DNA from: Casuarius casuarius
Taxonomy: Eukaryota > Chordata > Aves > Casuariiformes > Casuariidae
DNA length: 64,000 nt
Direction: 5' to 3'
NCBI GenBank assembly: GCA_003342895.1
Contig: PTFA01000396.1
Span: 245,584-309,583 of the forward strand
Positions 46,501 to 60,200 of this stretch are shown here, one piece after another. The position numbers were made by a program, and so were the translations under genes. The notes under the pieces are model-generated. The model worked only from the letters and a program-made list of their open reading frames with translations, did not search any database and was not told the origin of the DNA. Numbering within the stretch: position 1 is the stretch's first letter; every line of letters starts with the position of its first letter.

Positions 46501-49500
46501 GGATCATGGTGGCCTTGTCACCTTGGGTGTGTCTATGCCATCTGGGGCAACTCCACAGGGGGAGGTCTTAGTCCTCAAAGAGTATGGCTCCACCAGCAAC
46601 TAATCAAACCAGCCTTGAGCGAGTATCTCTGCATCCCACTGTGCTGCACTGAGATGTACAACAGGCAAACATCAGTCAGCATAGATATCCCTAATGTGCA
46701 CTGTGGCATGTTTACATAAGCCTGAATGCTAATGAAGGGTTTGAACCATTCAGAAAGTTGGCCATCAGTGTTGTGTATACCACCTTAGATATTCTGCCAC
46801 CACTTGATAACCTCAAGCATATCCCACGAATGTTTACATGTTGAAACCAATGACTATCAAACACACAGTACAGAAATAACTACAGGAAGGCAAGAAACCT
46901 GAGTTACAGTAATCCCAAGCAAGCCCTGGTAAGCACAAAGCTCTGAAGACATGTTCACCTTTTGCTTAAGGAATGTTTATATATTCCATGCCCCCTAAAC
47001 AGGAGAGGCACTATTTCCCCTCTGCTAACTTCGCACTGTGTGTTAGGATATACTTGGAGGAGCTATGGCTTCAGATCCCCTCCAGCAGAGGTGGAGCTGA
47101 AAACAGGTCTTACCTAGTATTTCAGCTCCAGAGCTACCCAACAGAAAACAATGCATTAGCTTTGCTCTTCATTCTATGCAGGGCCCGGCTGCAGTTCTCA
47201 CACTAGGTGTCTACATCCAGAAAGTAGGTCCTCTGACCTTCTGCTGGAACTGCCTAAAATTCCCCACACTAATTCAGGGTGTGGAGGAAAGGAGGAAAAG
47301 TGTTGTTGAGAGAATAGAGATGATGCACAAACAGCAACATCTGACAGGAGGCACAAGCATAATACTGTTTTGTCTTCAGCTGCATAAACTTGTAGCGGGT
47401 TGAAGGGAGGGGTGTTAAAATAAAAGAAGAAAAATAATGCACAAAGCACCTGTAGTCATTTGTCACATCAGACAGAAAGCTGTGACAGCAAAGGATTTGT
47501 CATCCTGGCTGTTCAATTATTTATGCATCTGCAGACAAATGATATCAAGACACATAAAAATGAAATTTTAAAATTCTGTGCTTTGGTTTCTTGCAGTGGA
47601 GGGAGTGAGGTAAACTCTTAATGAATTCCGTGGCCTGAAGGATCAAGTGATTTGAGATACAAGTTGTATAAACAAAGGTCATTTAGCCACAGTCAGACAG
47701 TGTTTATGGGTTGGAGGTTTTCTGAACTGTTTGATGCGCAGTTCCCTGGGCACCAATAGGAAGTAGCTGGTTGCTTGAGCTCTGGAAAATCTGGCCCTTG
47801 AATAAGGTACTGCTGAACTCTACTGAAAATCTACTGACAGACACAGAATATCTAGATCTAACCTCAGAAAGATTCAGGGGACCAAAAGTAGGAGCCTCAA
47901 TTATCTGTCTAGACCATAGGTATCTCCTGAGAGATCTTCAGAATATAAATGTTGGATAGCTATACTAGCCTGATGCATACAAAATACCCACCTACACTGA
48001 AAGCTTCTCATTGTATTCCATTTGTCCCATTCAGTCTAACTGCAGCCTGCTTGCAAGCAGAAGTGTTATCATATTGTTATAGAATCTTCTTCCAACCTTT
48101 ACTTATACACACAGTCTCCTCTTATAAGGACAAACTTGCACCACAAAAGGATTGTAATCTTGAAAACTTTAAAAACTCTAAATTAAGTTCAGGGTTGGAC
48201 CTGACCTGAACAAACTTCACATGCTTTCATTCAGGCTAGCCATCTGGAGGGGGCAGGGTAGAAGGGCAGAAAATGGTGATCAGTTTCACCACAGATCTGA
48301 CAAGATCACCTTTCCTTTTATTTACTTTCATGGCTTAAATATTTTATTGTGATAAAGCCAGATGAAGGTAAATGACCTGTTTTGTCCAGATTTTCCAGAA
48401 ATCAGGCCACTAGAGAAATTTATCTTCTGTAGCATATTCCTTGGTTATCTAAAAGTGAAAGATTTCAGTGGGATTGCTACACACTCTGACTATGTCACAG
48501 TGTATTAAATAGTTGATCAAAAGGGGCCATCAAAACTCAGTGAATTCTACCAGCATGCTATCTTACTTGCGGAGTAATTGTAGCTTAAACTCTACAGGGA
48601 AGAGAACAGACAAGTCATAAGACTAGCCCAGTGCTTGAAGTGAGGTTTTGGTCTTTCAGTGTGCTGCCCTTTTCTTCCTAGTTGAGGAGCACTATATTTC
48701 CCCTGAAGCTCTGTTGCAGAGGGTACAAAAGGAAGAAATTCCACAAGGAGGAGCACAGAGAATAAAAGAAACAAGAAAGCTTAGGTTTCTTCATCTCTAT
48801 TTATCCACTTTCTGTAGCTCCTGAACCTTTTCCCTCAGATCTGTTGAAGAAGTTCAGTTTTTCTATATTAATAGTTAAAAAAGAACAATGCCAAACCCTT
48901 TGCAAAGCTTCAAAGTGGAAAAAAAAGACAAAATGTGAATCACTGAGCAAGGTTTCCTGTACTACTTTGTATTCTGTCGGGCTAGTGCACCTTTAAAAGA
49001 ACAAAACCATGTAGGATCCTTAAGGAGCATCAGAGGTTAGAGTGAAGTAGTCTAGACAGCTCATGCATCCCATATCATATTGTCATCATTATTGTTTAGA
49101 AGAATTTGTACAACATTTCAGCTGAAGAACAAAAATTCTTTTTTGTTGTTTTTTTCTTTTTTTGCCAATTTTATCTTTCAAATCCTACTCTGAAAGGGTT
49201 TGAAAGTAAACTTGCACTGAATCTCCAGCTCACTAAGGAGCATTCACAGTTCACAGAAAAGCAGTGTGAGGTAAGAGTACATTACCCTGTGAGAAAGCAC
49301 ATCGTGTGAAGTCATGCCTCCTGGAATGCTCCAAAAGAAATCCCAGTTGCTAACCAAACCAAAAATCACATGGGAAAATAAAGCTTCAATGCCTGAAAAG
49401 CTACAGCCAGCAGAAAGGAAAACCCATGAAATTGCAGGAGGTGGCTGTTGGAAGGTGAACTAGGTTCAAAATAAATGGTGTCTGTTAACGTCTGTCCATT

Positions 49501-52500
49501 TCATCAGCGAGTGGAGACAAAGTGCAAACTCTGACCAGCCCAGGAAAACACAGGAATTTATGAGCAAGTCCTTTTCCCAAAGAGGTTATTTGTCTGCCTT
49601 TTTTTCCTAGATATGTACATATATGTGAAGTTTTATAACCATTAAAAAGCATACCTGTCATGACGCAGTGCTTCATTATCCAAGCTTAGTCAAGCAACAA
49701 ATATTCACAAGAAATCATAATATACTGTTGAACATAAATGGTTTTAACTGCCTCAGAGCCAGAACAAAGGGAGAGGCCCTATATTCCACAAGGCTGCCAT
49801 TTAATCCAGAGGGAATTATGCTGTCAAACCAGCACATTTTGAAGTGAGTGGGTTTTTAATTTCTGTTGGTGACTTTGCAAATATCAACCTCCCAATAGAA
49901 AAGAGAAATCTGGACCACAAGGAACTCATGGCAACAGTCCCATCCATCTCAAGCAGATCAGTTGACAGAGAACACTGGAGAGATGCTTTATAAAAAAATT
50001 TAAGCAAGCAGGGAAAAAACAAAGTGCACAGACTAATTATTAAGTACAATGGAAAGAGAATGGAAAAAGGGAACCAGGATGTTCAGACATAACAAAGACC
50101 AGTGAGCTAGCACTTGAATCTGGATGGACCTAGCTTTGGAGATAACAAGAGATTTCAGCCCCTGCACTGAAGAAAGATGCACCTTCACAGTGATTCCTCA
50201 ATCAAGTCTTCTCATCACAAGCCTCAGGAGAACCTGCAAAGCCACCAAGTCTACCTCTGCTGCTTTGGAGGGACAGATAGAAGGGTGGTGAAATCTGGGC
50301 ACATAGTGGGGATGCTTGCTTTCCCAACACCGTGCGGCCAGAGAAGGGCAGTACCTGAGCAGACCTTGGCCATTTGGATTGCTCCTGGGGTTGTTCCAAC
50401 TTCTGGAAAACCCATCATTGTCAACAGCTGAGTATCACACGAGGTGGAGCAAGGCTTTGCTCTCCATGCCGGTCACAATTTCAAGACTTTGATGTCCCAT
50501 GGCCAGGCAAAAATGGCTAGTCTGGAGGAAAACATGTCAGGGTTAAGAACCACTAGCCTAGTCCACAGGTATCAAGCCAAGGCCATGTGATGCTCAAAAA
50601 TATCTTGCATCCATACTGTCAGGATGCAGCTTCTTTAGGTGAACAAACCATCAGTTTAAGTACATCTCTATTTTCCCCACTCAGTCAGGTACTTGGAAAC
50701 AGGCTACAGAATGAGTGATGCCACCAGAACAGAGTTACCCATATTGTTGGTATAGGTCCCTGATATTTCTGAGTGTTTTGTAAATACCCTTCCCTCACTC
50801 CAATCAGAGAAAAACAACAGTGGCTGCTCAGCTCCACTCAGCCTCCCTCACAGAGACAAAGCTCAGGAACAAACATGAAGAAAGCAACACAGAGAAAAGT
50901 CACCCTGTGTCTATTTTATGCAGCAGACTTTGTCTTGTGATGGAGAAAGAAAAGGGAAGCTAGAACTCTAAAAAGCTGGCCAAAAACAATGCACCCTGGC
51001 CAGAGTAGATGGCTCAGAAAAGCAGGCATGAAGGAAACCTTTCTTCTGCCTCAGCCCCTTCTTCCAGTGCTGCTGGAGCCCTCTGAACCCATGTCACACC
51101 TCATCATGTATTTCTATAGGTCAGGTCACAGGGCAAGCAGAAGCAATGCCAATGCCTGGGCTAGCAGATGGCAGGACGCACTCCAATGTGTGTTTTGGTG
51201 GGTGTTCTTTTTTTGCCCCTTTAGATACACTGGTAAATATGCAGACATTTCCTCAGCTTGTCATGCCTGCAGTGCGTCTTTGAAAACTAAACCATCTAAT
51301 CCAACCCCCTCCTCCAGTCATACTCAGGCTAAGAGAAATAGCTCCAGGTCCACTGGGTCTGTGAGAGTTTGCACCAGTGGAAAATCAACCAGAGAGAGAG
51401 TCAGAAGAAGGCACATCAGCAGCCTGGCTACTGCGGAATGCTAAGGAATATAGAAGGCTTTTAGGACCCTCAGGTCTTGTGATATTCACTGTAAGAGGGA
51501 ATACATAATGATATCGTGCTGTCTTCTATCCCAGCCCAGATGTGTTTCCCCACAGCACTGCTGCAGACTGCAATACTCAACCTCCCCTTTCTCTGTTTTC
51601 CCCAGAATACTGAGGTTTTGTTTAGGTCAAGTCTCCCATTCTGTAAACCAATTTGGGATCTAGAGATGAAAAGTCTGTTAGGAAAACTAGAGCTCTTTGG
51701 TTTTCCTCCTCCAGTGTGCAGTAGAAGGGTGAGGAAAGAGGGGCTTCTTATAGGCAGCAAGAAAAGTAGTGAAGCACTTGTCCATGCATAGGAGGGGAAA
51801 CCGTATCATTTGTTAGCTCACTGGGGCAGGTGACTGCTCTATTTGCACAGTACCAGGCCCACAGCATTGGCTCCAAGCTGTCCTGGGGTGAAGCAAATAA
51901 TCTCACGAGACATTTCGATGTTATGGAAACCCTCCAAGAAGGAGGGAGGGATATGGTACTCAGAAAATGAATCAGTGTGATCACAGGAAGAGGATGCCCT
52001 GTGCAGACAGAAAACCATGCATCTCCACTTCCAAGCTTCCTGGAATCAAAAGGCAACAGCCTGGCTATTTTAAGTACACAGTGGAGGATTTAAACAATCT
52101 GGGAAGTCTGAGAAGAGAAATTTCCATTGAAAGCAGCAGAAAGCTTGCAAGGGTTTGCTGGAGTGCTGCCTAATTGTGCAGAAGAGAAGAAAGGTTTTTT
52201 TCTCTAAAAGTGACACAAACCCCCAAATGCCCAAAAGTGAAATCCACTATAAAATACACTGTATTTTCAATATAGAAAGAGGGAATGTTCTGCATCTGAG
52301 ATTCTCAGATTACCTCTTCAGAATTTCTTATTTGGGAAGCAAATCTATAAAAGTCAACAGTATGATTATGAAGTTTCCCAGGCAATTATTTTTCTTAGTT
52401 ATGTATTTGTGCTTAAGTGATTTGTCTGGCCTTTGGAGGTTCAGGTCTACCCACCTTACACCACTAAACAGATAACAGAAACATTTTGTCCACAGGCTGG

Positions 52501-52506
52501 TACTGC
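40571..52506. other. Intergenic, no gene recognised
   Basis: Twelve kilobases between the CpG island and the poly(A) signal of the TIKI gene. Both strands were read for splice-bounded conserved blocks; none was recognised. The longer open frames (for example 50,989-51,444) are low in conserved features and look random. A plus-strand noncoding transcript from the CpG island could occupy this space, but nothing in the sequence shows exons. Confidence 0.5.
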
Positions 52507-52512
52507 TTTATT
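52507..52512 (-). terminator. TRABD2A: Poly(A) signal, TIKI gene
   Basis: AATAAA on the minus strand, about 520 bases after the stop codon. A second AATAAA at 52,962-52,967 lies only about 70 bases after the stop and would give a very short 3' UTR. Confidence 0.45.
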
Positions 52513-53033
52513 CTACTGTAGTAGCTGTTGTTGTGAACCTTAATATATAATCTGAAGCCGTAAAAGACAAGAATTAGAAGTATTACTAGTAGAGACATAA
52601 AATACCAACCTTTCTCCCAGCTGTGCTCCTATGACCAAAATATTCTGTTCTAATAAACAAGTTAGTGGTGTGTAAGTCTTCACACAAGGCACTGAAGGCA
52701 AAAAATATGTAATTTAGTTGGGCTCATACGGCTAAACAATAGCTATGTTATAGCAACATTATAAATTTCCCAAAAGCATTATGGGATAACATGAAATCAT
52801 TCTTCTGCAAGAGAAGGATAAATAACACTTTCATTAAAAATATCTTCTCCTGTATTGGGCAGGTCAAACCAGTTAATAGTGCTAATGATCCAGATTCAGG
52901 AAAAGGAGGCAGTTTAAGAACACCCCAAAGAAGAGGTGTCCTAGTTGGAGAGTCTTCTATTTTTATTTTTTTCACACAAGTTTCTTGTTTGCTTTTTAAG
53001 TTGAGAACCCTGCAGCTTGACTCCCCCTGTGTC

Positions 53034-53214
53034 TCAATGCAGCCTTAACATATGCAAAGCCAAAGTCAGTAGTGAGAGGATCAGAGACTGGAAAAGCTGG
53101 TGCGCGCTGCTGGTGTCTGTGCGAGCATGACTAAAGCGTCCGTGGCCCCGGGGTTGGGGTTCAACCGTGATGTAGCCATTAATGATGCGGATCCGGGGAG
53201 GAGGGTCAGTAGTA
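53034..53214 (-). CDS. TRABD2A: TIKI Wnt metalloprotease, last coding exon
   Basis: This is the C-terminal exon of a TRABD2 (TIKI) protein, a membrane-anchored metalloprotease that trims the N-terminus of Wnt proteins and so blocks signalling. The acceptor ccttgcag gives phase 2 to 1 continuity with the previous exon (AG+T = Ser). The exon reads TTDPPPRIRIINGYITVEPQ, then PRGHGRFSHARTD, then a hydrophobic stretch LFQSLILSLLTLALHML followed by R-L-H and TGA. Family members end in a similar membrane segment, so this is the anchor. The assignment to TRABD2A over TRABD2B rests on the adjacent DNAH6-like locus; the sequence alone does not settle it. Confidence 0.75.
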
Positions 53215-56200
53215 CTGCAAGGCAAGCAGAGAAGAAAGTCAGTCCAGGTTACCCACGAACTGCCTGATGCACACAGGACAGAAGGCGGTCAGGCTCTGCC
53301 CCCCTGCAAGTTTTGTGGTCTCCTGAGCAATGTGGCATGGTCTCTTGTACTGGCTCCCTGCTCACTAAGAGACTACATCTCCTAATGGCAGAGGACTGCC
53401 TCTTCCCTTCCTCAAAGGTGTGGGCAGCACTCCCATGCCATCAATGGGGACGAGGCCCACCTTGCAGGGCTCCAGCCCAGAAGAACTGTAAAACAGAGTT
53501 TTGAGGAGGAACAGTGAAGAGATTGCAGAGGGTGGAGACAACACTGCAACACTGCTTGTACTCCTGACCTGAATTCAGATCTACCCAGTCAGCCTGCCCA
53601 TTGCTCCCACATGGTCAGTCAGGTGGGTGCAATGGGGTTATAAGACCATGATATTCCTAGTTTCCTCCAGCCAGCCTTTCAGCTAAGCAGAAAATACGAA
53701 AGAGGAACAGAACAGGCTTTGCAGCAGAAGAGGGTCACTGCAGCAATGCTTGCTGAGCACAGCTCTAGAGGACTGAGGCACCTGCTTTCAGCAGTGCTGA
53801 CCTTCTCCAGCCAGGCCTCTGTTTGTACATCTTAGTTTGTTCATCTTAGTTTGAACCAAACTTGCTGCTGTACTTTATGTTCCCTTCCACAAGTCAGGAA
53901 GTGCAAACGGCATGTTTTCAGGAGAGGAAGATCCACTACCAGAAATGCTTCCTAGAGACCAAGAAAGAAAAGTCACTGGAGAAAGGTCACAGCATCCCGG
54001 AGTATCACAGGTAGCACTGAGGACTCTAAGGCAGTGATGAACAAGAATTGATTCAGAGCCTACGTGATGCTGAATTTTCCTTATGGCAAGTGATGGAGGA
54101 GAGGATTTTGTATGGTTCAGGCCACTAACACTGCATGTCAAGACTCAGAAAGGTCAGGTACTACACAGGTGTTGTTCTCTTTGGACAACGGGTTGAAGCC
54201 ACACTTGACCTCACAGCCATAAGGATGGCATGTATCCCAGGGCCCAACATTGTTAAGTGGAGGCAAAGACAAATTCCAACAAAATTAAAAGCAATCCCAC
54301 CTGCCAAATACAAAAGCAGAGTCATTTCTCCTGCACCCACACCCCAGCTGCTATGCACCACTCTTGCCTCATTTTGGCCAACTGCATTAAGCAAAAGTGC
54401 TTTGGGAATTTGGAGGCAATTAGTATCCTTTTTAAAAACACTTACCATTCCATACCCCAAAACACCCGTAGGAGGTTTGTACATTAACTGGAGAAAAGCC
54501 AGCTGGCAGCACAACAAAGAAATACAGCTGACAGCTGATGCATACAGGAGCACAGACCAAAGTAATTCAGCACAACCGACTGCAAGACTGTATTAAATCA
54601 TTTGAGCTGGACCTTTCATGTTTATGGGCTCACAGGAGTGAAGTTATGAGTGGCCCAGGCGCAAGCATAACAAACCTGACAGCTTTACCTACAGCTGGGC
54701 ACCAAGAGGAATGCATATATACAAGGGCTGAGACCTCAGATAAGACACACATGGCACATATGTGTGCTTGAGCCCAGAGGAGCTGGATTTCCGTGGGGCC
54801 ACATGGCGCAGCACCACGAGATGGGGCTGTCAGCACAGCCCAGGCTGCACAAGCAGCAAGCTGTGGCGATGACTGCTAACACACATGGGATGCTGGGATG
54901 GGGAGAGAGTACTGATTCCCCCTGCTTTGCAAAGAAGTAATCCCAAGAGCAGAGATGGAGTCTGTGCTTGGATGACAGCTGCCACTCAGACACTCACAGC
55001 TTTTCCTCTCCAGAAAGGGCAGAGCAATCTCCCAGGGAGCAATACACATCACTGACACCTGTCTTTCCCAAAACTGGTCATGCAACAGATCCATCTCTAG
55101 TCATTTATGATCTCTAAGGACTCACCCTTAAAACTTATTTATGACCCAGCATCAGCTTATTTATGATCTAGCATCCTAGAAAAGGATGGCTTGCATTGGC
55201 AGGGGAAGAAAGAAAACATTACAAAAGAAGAGAAGGAAAGGAGTTTGCTACTGACTTTGCTGCTCCTGGCTGATTAAAGTGTCATCATCAGCAGAATTTT
55301 TCAGCTTTGCTTTTACCTCAGGATGGTCTTGCAGCATTTGTGCTCCAGTATGTTCCCCAAAAGTCCCTCCAGTTTAGTCACAGCAGCTCCTATCTTCCCT
55401 ATGTTTATTGGAGGCATTGATGCTGAAAGTGCATGTATCCCTAACGTTAGGGCACTCATAGACACCCCCAGCTTCATGGGAATAACTGCATGTGAAAAAC
55501 TAAACATGTCAGTGTGCAAGTATGGCAGGAGCTTAAGATTACAAAGGCTCCAAATCAGTCTGTAGCATTTCAACTAAACTGACTGTCAACAGAAGTTCCA
55601 ACAACCTATTCACAAACAGTTGGTATCAATTACATTAAAGGAAAAGAAATGATAGTGTAAAACACACAACTGGATGTAATCAGTGCATCCTTTCTTTATA
55701 TTTAATTTTTGTTTTGTGTTCTTTGATCCTTTAGATCAGTGATTCTTGAATTGTGTATAGGCCTCTCAGTGGGCATACAGAAACCTCCTGGAGACCTCTG
55801 TGTGCATTCGTCTCCCTCTCTCTCCTACACTCCCACACTCATGGTAGGAAGGAGGAACAGAGAGAGGTCACGAAAGTCCTCCAGAAAAAAGGGAAAAGAG
55901 TCTGGTGTACAAAGTCTGACAGTGGCTGAATGCTTGGAACAGAAAAAACAGCTGCTGCACCCTCTCTCAGCCAATCTGAGCAATGTATTATTCAAAGCAG
56001 TAAAGAAGCTGGGGCCCAGGGATGTGATGCAGCACAGCATAGGAGCATCCTGATATACTCAATACCTTGGGGTCCAGGAAGAAATGTATTTCTGAGGGGA
56101 AAAATAAACTGAATTTAGAGGCTTCAGTTCAAGAACTGCAGGCCCTATTCTCCATTATCCTTACCTATTTGGTTATTTACAGCAGTACAAAAGTAAAATG

Positions 56201-56982
56201 CTTTCATCCTGAATATGGCAGAGATATAAACAGAGACACAAGGTGCAAAAGAGAGCAGAAACAGGTCTATGCATTATGTGACAGGATGGAAACTTAAAGG
56301 TGCACATTCAGCTACAGGCCCAAGTATAGCTAATGAGGGAGAAGTAGGCTTTTTCAGGCGACTGCAGTTCTTGTTAGAGTGTCATCTTTTTGGGGGGTGA
56401 AAACTAGTGGGTGGGTTCTCCCCCCATACACAGCATTTTTTATGTTACCTCCATCACGCATAGGTTGTTATCCCCCTTCCTAGATTTCCAGTAATGCCAC
56501 AAGGCCTATATGCTCCTTAGCACTGGCTGAATAGAGACTGGAAATACTGCACAAATATTGTCCAAATGCAAGGAGTACATATGCCAGCTATAAGGGTTTC
56601 CACATATACAGGACCTCCTGACTAAAGGTCCAAGACTTTGGACTGTATCATCCACCACTTGACCCACCCTTCTCTGATGAGGAGGGCTTCCACATGCTCA
56701 TAGTCCCTCAAGTCCAATTGGAAAAGGATCTACATAAAACTTTCACTTGTATTATACCTAATTTTCCACAAACCTAACTATGCTGGAAGAAACTACTCCA
56801 CCATTAAAAGCACCTGTGAGTGCTCAGTAAGAAGTAGGGAGGTAGAAGAGAGAAGATAAGGCCAAATCCTGCTCTCAGCATTCCCTCAGCCTCTGCAGGA
56901 GTTTGGCATAATGGATTAATCAGTCTAAGTTAAAGTCCCAGTTTGCATTACCAGCCCTCCTCCTTCCCCAGCCTTTGGCTAC
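53215..56982 (-). other. Intron of TIKI gene
   Basis: Intron between the last two coding exons, flanked by GTAGCC and ccttgcag. Open frames on both strands (54,135-54,596 is the longest) show no conserved features. Confidence 0.7.
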
Positions 56983-57240
56983 CTTTCTTCAATGCGAACC
57001 CAGAGGTCATTAAACTGTCGTAGTCTTTGCTTCTTCTGCTGCTTCTTCTTCTTCTTCTTTTTGTACTTCCTCTCCACCTTCTCCAGCAAGTCAATGCTGT
57101 CAGGGAGCAGCAGGTGAGGCAGAAGCTCTTCCTCCTCCTTATGCGGATGCAATGGCAGGGGGAGCTCCTGGGAGACTACGTAGGTGCTGTGTGCTGGTGA
57201 GGTTGATGAGAAGGCTAACAAGGTTTTTGGGGGTTTCCCG
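56983..57240 (-). CDS. TRABD2A: TIKI Wnt metalloprotease, penultimate exon
   Basis: This exon encodes the cytoplasm-independent stalk between the TraB-type catalytic domain and the membrane anchor. Acceptor ttcttccag and donor GAAAG|GTAGCC are sound. It is 258 bases long and open throughout, entering with one base and leaving with two. The reading starts GKPPKTLLAFSSTSPA, passes an acidic HKEEEELLPH stretch and a KVERKYKKKKKKKQQKKQ run, and ends RLRQFNDLWVRIEE. The basic run followed by RLRQFxDLWVRxEES is diagnostic of TIKI proteins. The seven consecutive lysines come from a slippage-prone (CTT)n-like tract, and this copy has a more lysine-rich run than the human proteins I can recall, which use mixed R/K. 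Confidence 0.85.
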
Positions 57241-60200
57241 CTGGAAGAAGAAAGTAACACAGACAATGTTTGAATGGGCTTTGAGGCAGGATCTTGGTAT
57301 CACACATCAAACTACATATAAAACAAGTGCTTCTTCTTGACATGTATGCTGCACTGTTACTCCTCTGCCTTGTATTCCTACCTCCCCTTCCAAAGTCAAT
57401 AGTCTAGTCAAAATCGTTCTCTTTAAGGGAAAAAAAGCTTTGGAAAAGAGATAATCTGAAACTGACAAAAGAATGTGTAGGCTGGTTAAGGGGAGAAAAA
57501 CACTTTGTATATCTAGAAGCAAACCAGAAAGGAATCACCCTCAAAGTCAAAGAAGGTCAAATTGTGATCATCTAGTCTTATGTCTCACCTCCTGCAGAAC
57601 TCATACCAGATAATTCTTTCCGACAATTCCTGCCCAGAGCCAACTAATTTCTAGTGGAGGAGACTAAGGCACACCAGCTGGAGAACCAGTCGCGATCGAC
57701 AACTCCAACTGACAAAGAAGGCAAGTCATGAGCTGGTCCACAGACTGTGGGTCATGGCTACAGACAGGCATCTTGCAAATGACTGTCCTTGAAGGAAATG
57801 GCTCAATATACCATTAAGCATCCCTTTGGATCATCTAGTCTGCAGGCTACCAGAAGCAGACTAGCTGTGGCAGTGCCAACTTTTACTATCTTCTTATTTT
57901 CTCTCTCAAGAAGCCAGGTGGTACAGAGTATTCATGCATAGCCTTTATAAAATATCAGGTCAGGGGATAGGTCTGAGATGTGAGAGAACAGAGCTCAACA
58001 CACTGTTGTGGTACTAACTTCTAGTGTGACCATTTATTGCCTTAATGTTTATTTGTAAAGGGAGATAACTCTGTCCTGCCATTCAGATACGTACAGACAT
58101 ATAGAGGAGCATAAAATGGTGGCTTTAAAGAAAGTTACGTCAGAAAAATGTGGAGGTCCATGTGTGGGGAGGCTGAGGCTCTCCCACAATGCACGAATTA
58201 ATCGCACAAATTAATAGCAAGTGAGGAGGGAGTAGAGGAGCCAGCTTTCTGTCTGCATAGATCCTGTATTTAGAGACATCTGTTTTAGTCTGGCAACATT
58301 ATCTGGAAGTTCAAAGCAGCTACAGCAAGTGAGATACTGCAGTGAGACTTTGTGCATGTGCAAGCTCTCTCACAAGACTGGTCTGGAAAGCCCAGGGGAC
58401 CACTGAGTCAGGTCACCAAAGCCGGCTGGCAGGGCAGTGCTCACACAGTTTAGCCCAAAGGCAGTACATTGAAGGAACAATCAGCTCCACTTTGCTTACT
58501 CAAGCTTTGTTTCATCATACTTTGAGCAAGAAACCTCTCCCCGTTCACACTCAAACACAGGGTACAGAGTCTGCACTTTCTCCTGTCCAGCCCTGGCTTT
58601 CCCAACCCACATTTCTCCTCCTCACTGTCTGAAATCATGTGGTTTGCCTTCTCCACTTTTTCATGAGCCTCTTGAACGAAGTCTCCCTCAGTATCTGACA
58701 CAAGATGATTTTTAATAATATTCCATGCAGACACAGAGCACAGTTAAAATATCCAAGTGATCCATAGGTTACTTTACAGACACCAATTTTCTCTAGCAGT
58801 ACTAGGTTGGAGCCTGGTTTGGGTTGAAACTGAGAAAGATTTTTTTTTAAAAAAGCACAGGCACTGTGCAAAAAGCTTTGCTTCCATCAATGCAAAACCT
58901 TCCTAGAATTACAGAGTGTGTTTCCCTTCTGCCTTGTGGCTGCATAGAAATGTTCCCAGAAGGAAAACATGGTTCAGCATGGATGCGATTTTCAGGCTAG
59001 CCCATTGCACACCCTCTGTGATGGATTTAAGAGGGGAAAGGGGAGGTTGTGGACTGGAACATGAGGGTGGGAGGAGATGGAAAAAGAGGAGAATTTGATC
59101 TTATTTCCCACAAGGAAAATCACAGATTGATCACGTGGTGAGCTTTTTGTGACAAAGACTGGTACAGAAGAGGTTTTGGGCTGCTGGTCCCTTTCAAAAT
59201 CCTTGTGATTGTCACACCCTCAGTTTATCACCTCTGAATGTAAGGTCTGACCTTTCAGAACTCCTCCCCAACATCCTCACACCACCCACCCTCTAACTAC
59301 CTCTTACAGACTCATCCCCACCCTGTTGCCTCCAGGGATGTGATAGGAGCTCTATAAAAGTCTTTTGGTTATAGTTCCCTTGTCCTTGATTTCCCTTCAC
59401 TGTGTCTCTCCTTAACTGGTGAAAGTCTCATAGTGGGCACCATCTTGCTTCTAGATTAAGGGGTGCCCTGCTACCTGCAGCCTCCCCTACCAAACACAGA
59501 GCAGTGCCATACCAGAACTCAGCCCCTCTGTGGGCACAGCCAGGACAGACTCAAAACAGCACTTCCAGCCACTTGTTCTGATACATGCAGCCTTAGAGCA
59601 CTGTTAATGCTAGTAAAATGCTCATGTACATAACCTCCTCTTTCAACACTTTCTGCTGATGATTCTGCCAGAGACTCTTTGAGTAGCTACAAGAGAAGCC
59701 GTAAAGATGCAAAAGTGCTTCCTCCTCCTCCAACACTGGTGCCCTCTCCTTCAGCACAGCAGCCAAGATAGGAGGAGCCAGGAAGTGCCTTAATTACAGC
59801 TATGATTATGTGATGAATATTTTACTATATATATACACACATAAATATATATATACACACACATCCTAAAATCAAGAACAACATTTAAAAGCCCAAAATA
59901 AGACACTAGGTACCTGATTAAACTTGTGGCACTATATATAAACTGTCCTTTGTGCTGTGGGTTTGGGGCATCCGTTCTGCCTTCCTCGCTTTGGCTAAAA
60001 AACAAAGCAGCAGCCCTCCTACCTTCACACTCTTTTAGGAGTACTCATTCCCTTCCTCTGGCCACCTCATGCAGCTCTGCAGGTGAAATTGTGTGCCTGT
60101 ACCCAGCCATTTGTCTGTCCCAGGAAAACATGCATGGGTGATCTGTTTCTACACACAGATGCTCTACAATGTACCTCAGCAGGGACTTTCTGTGTAGCTA

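Noticed and set aside
50989..51444. 151-codon plus-strand frame
   Set aside because: Composition looks random, with no domain and no supporting promoter or poly(A) signal.
54135..54596. 153-codon plus-strand frame inside the TIKI intron
   Set aside because: It has no recognisable domain and no splice context, and overlaps an equally long minus-strand frame.
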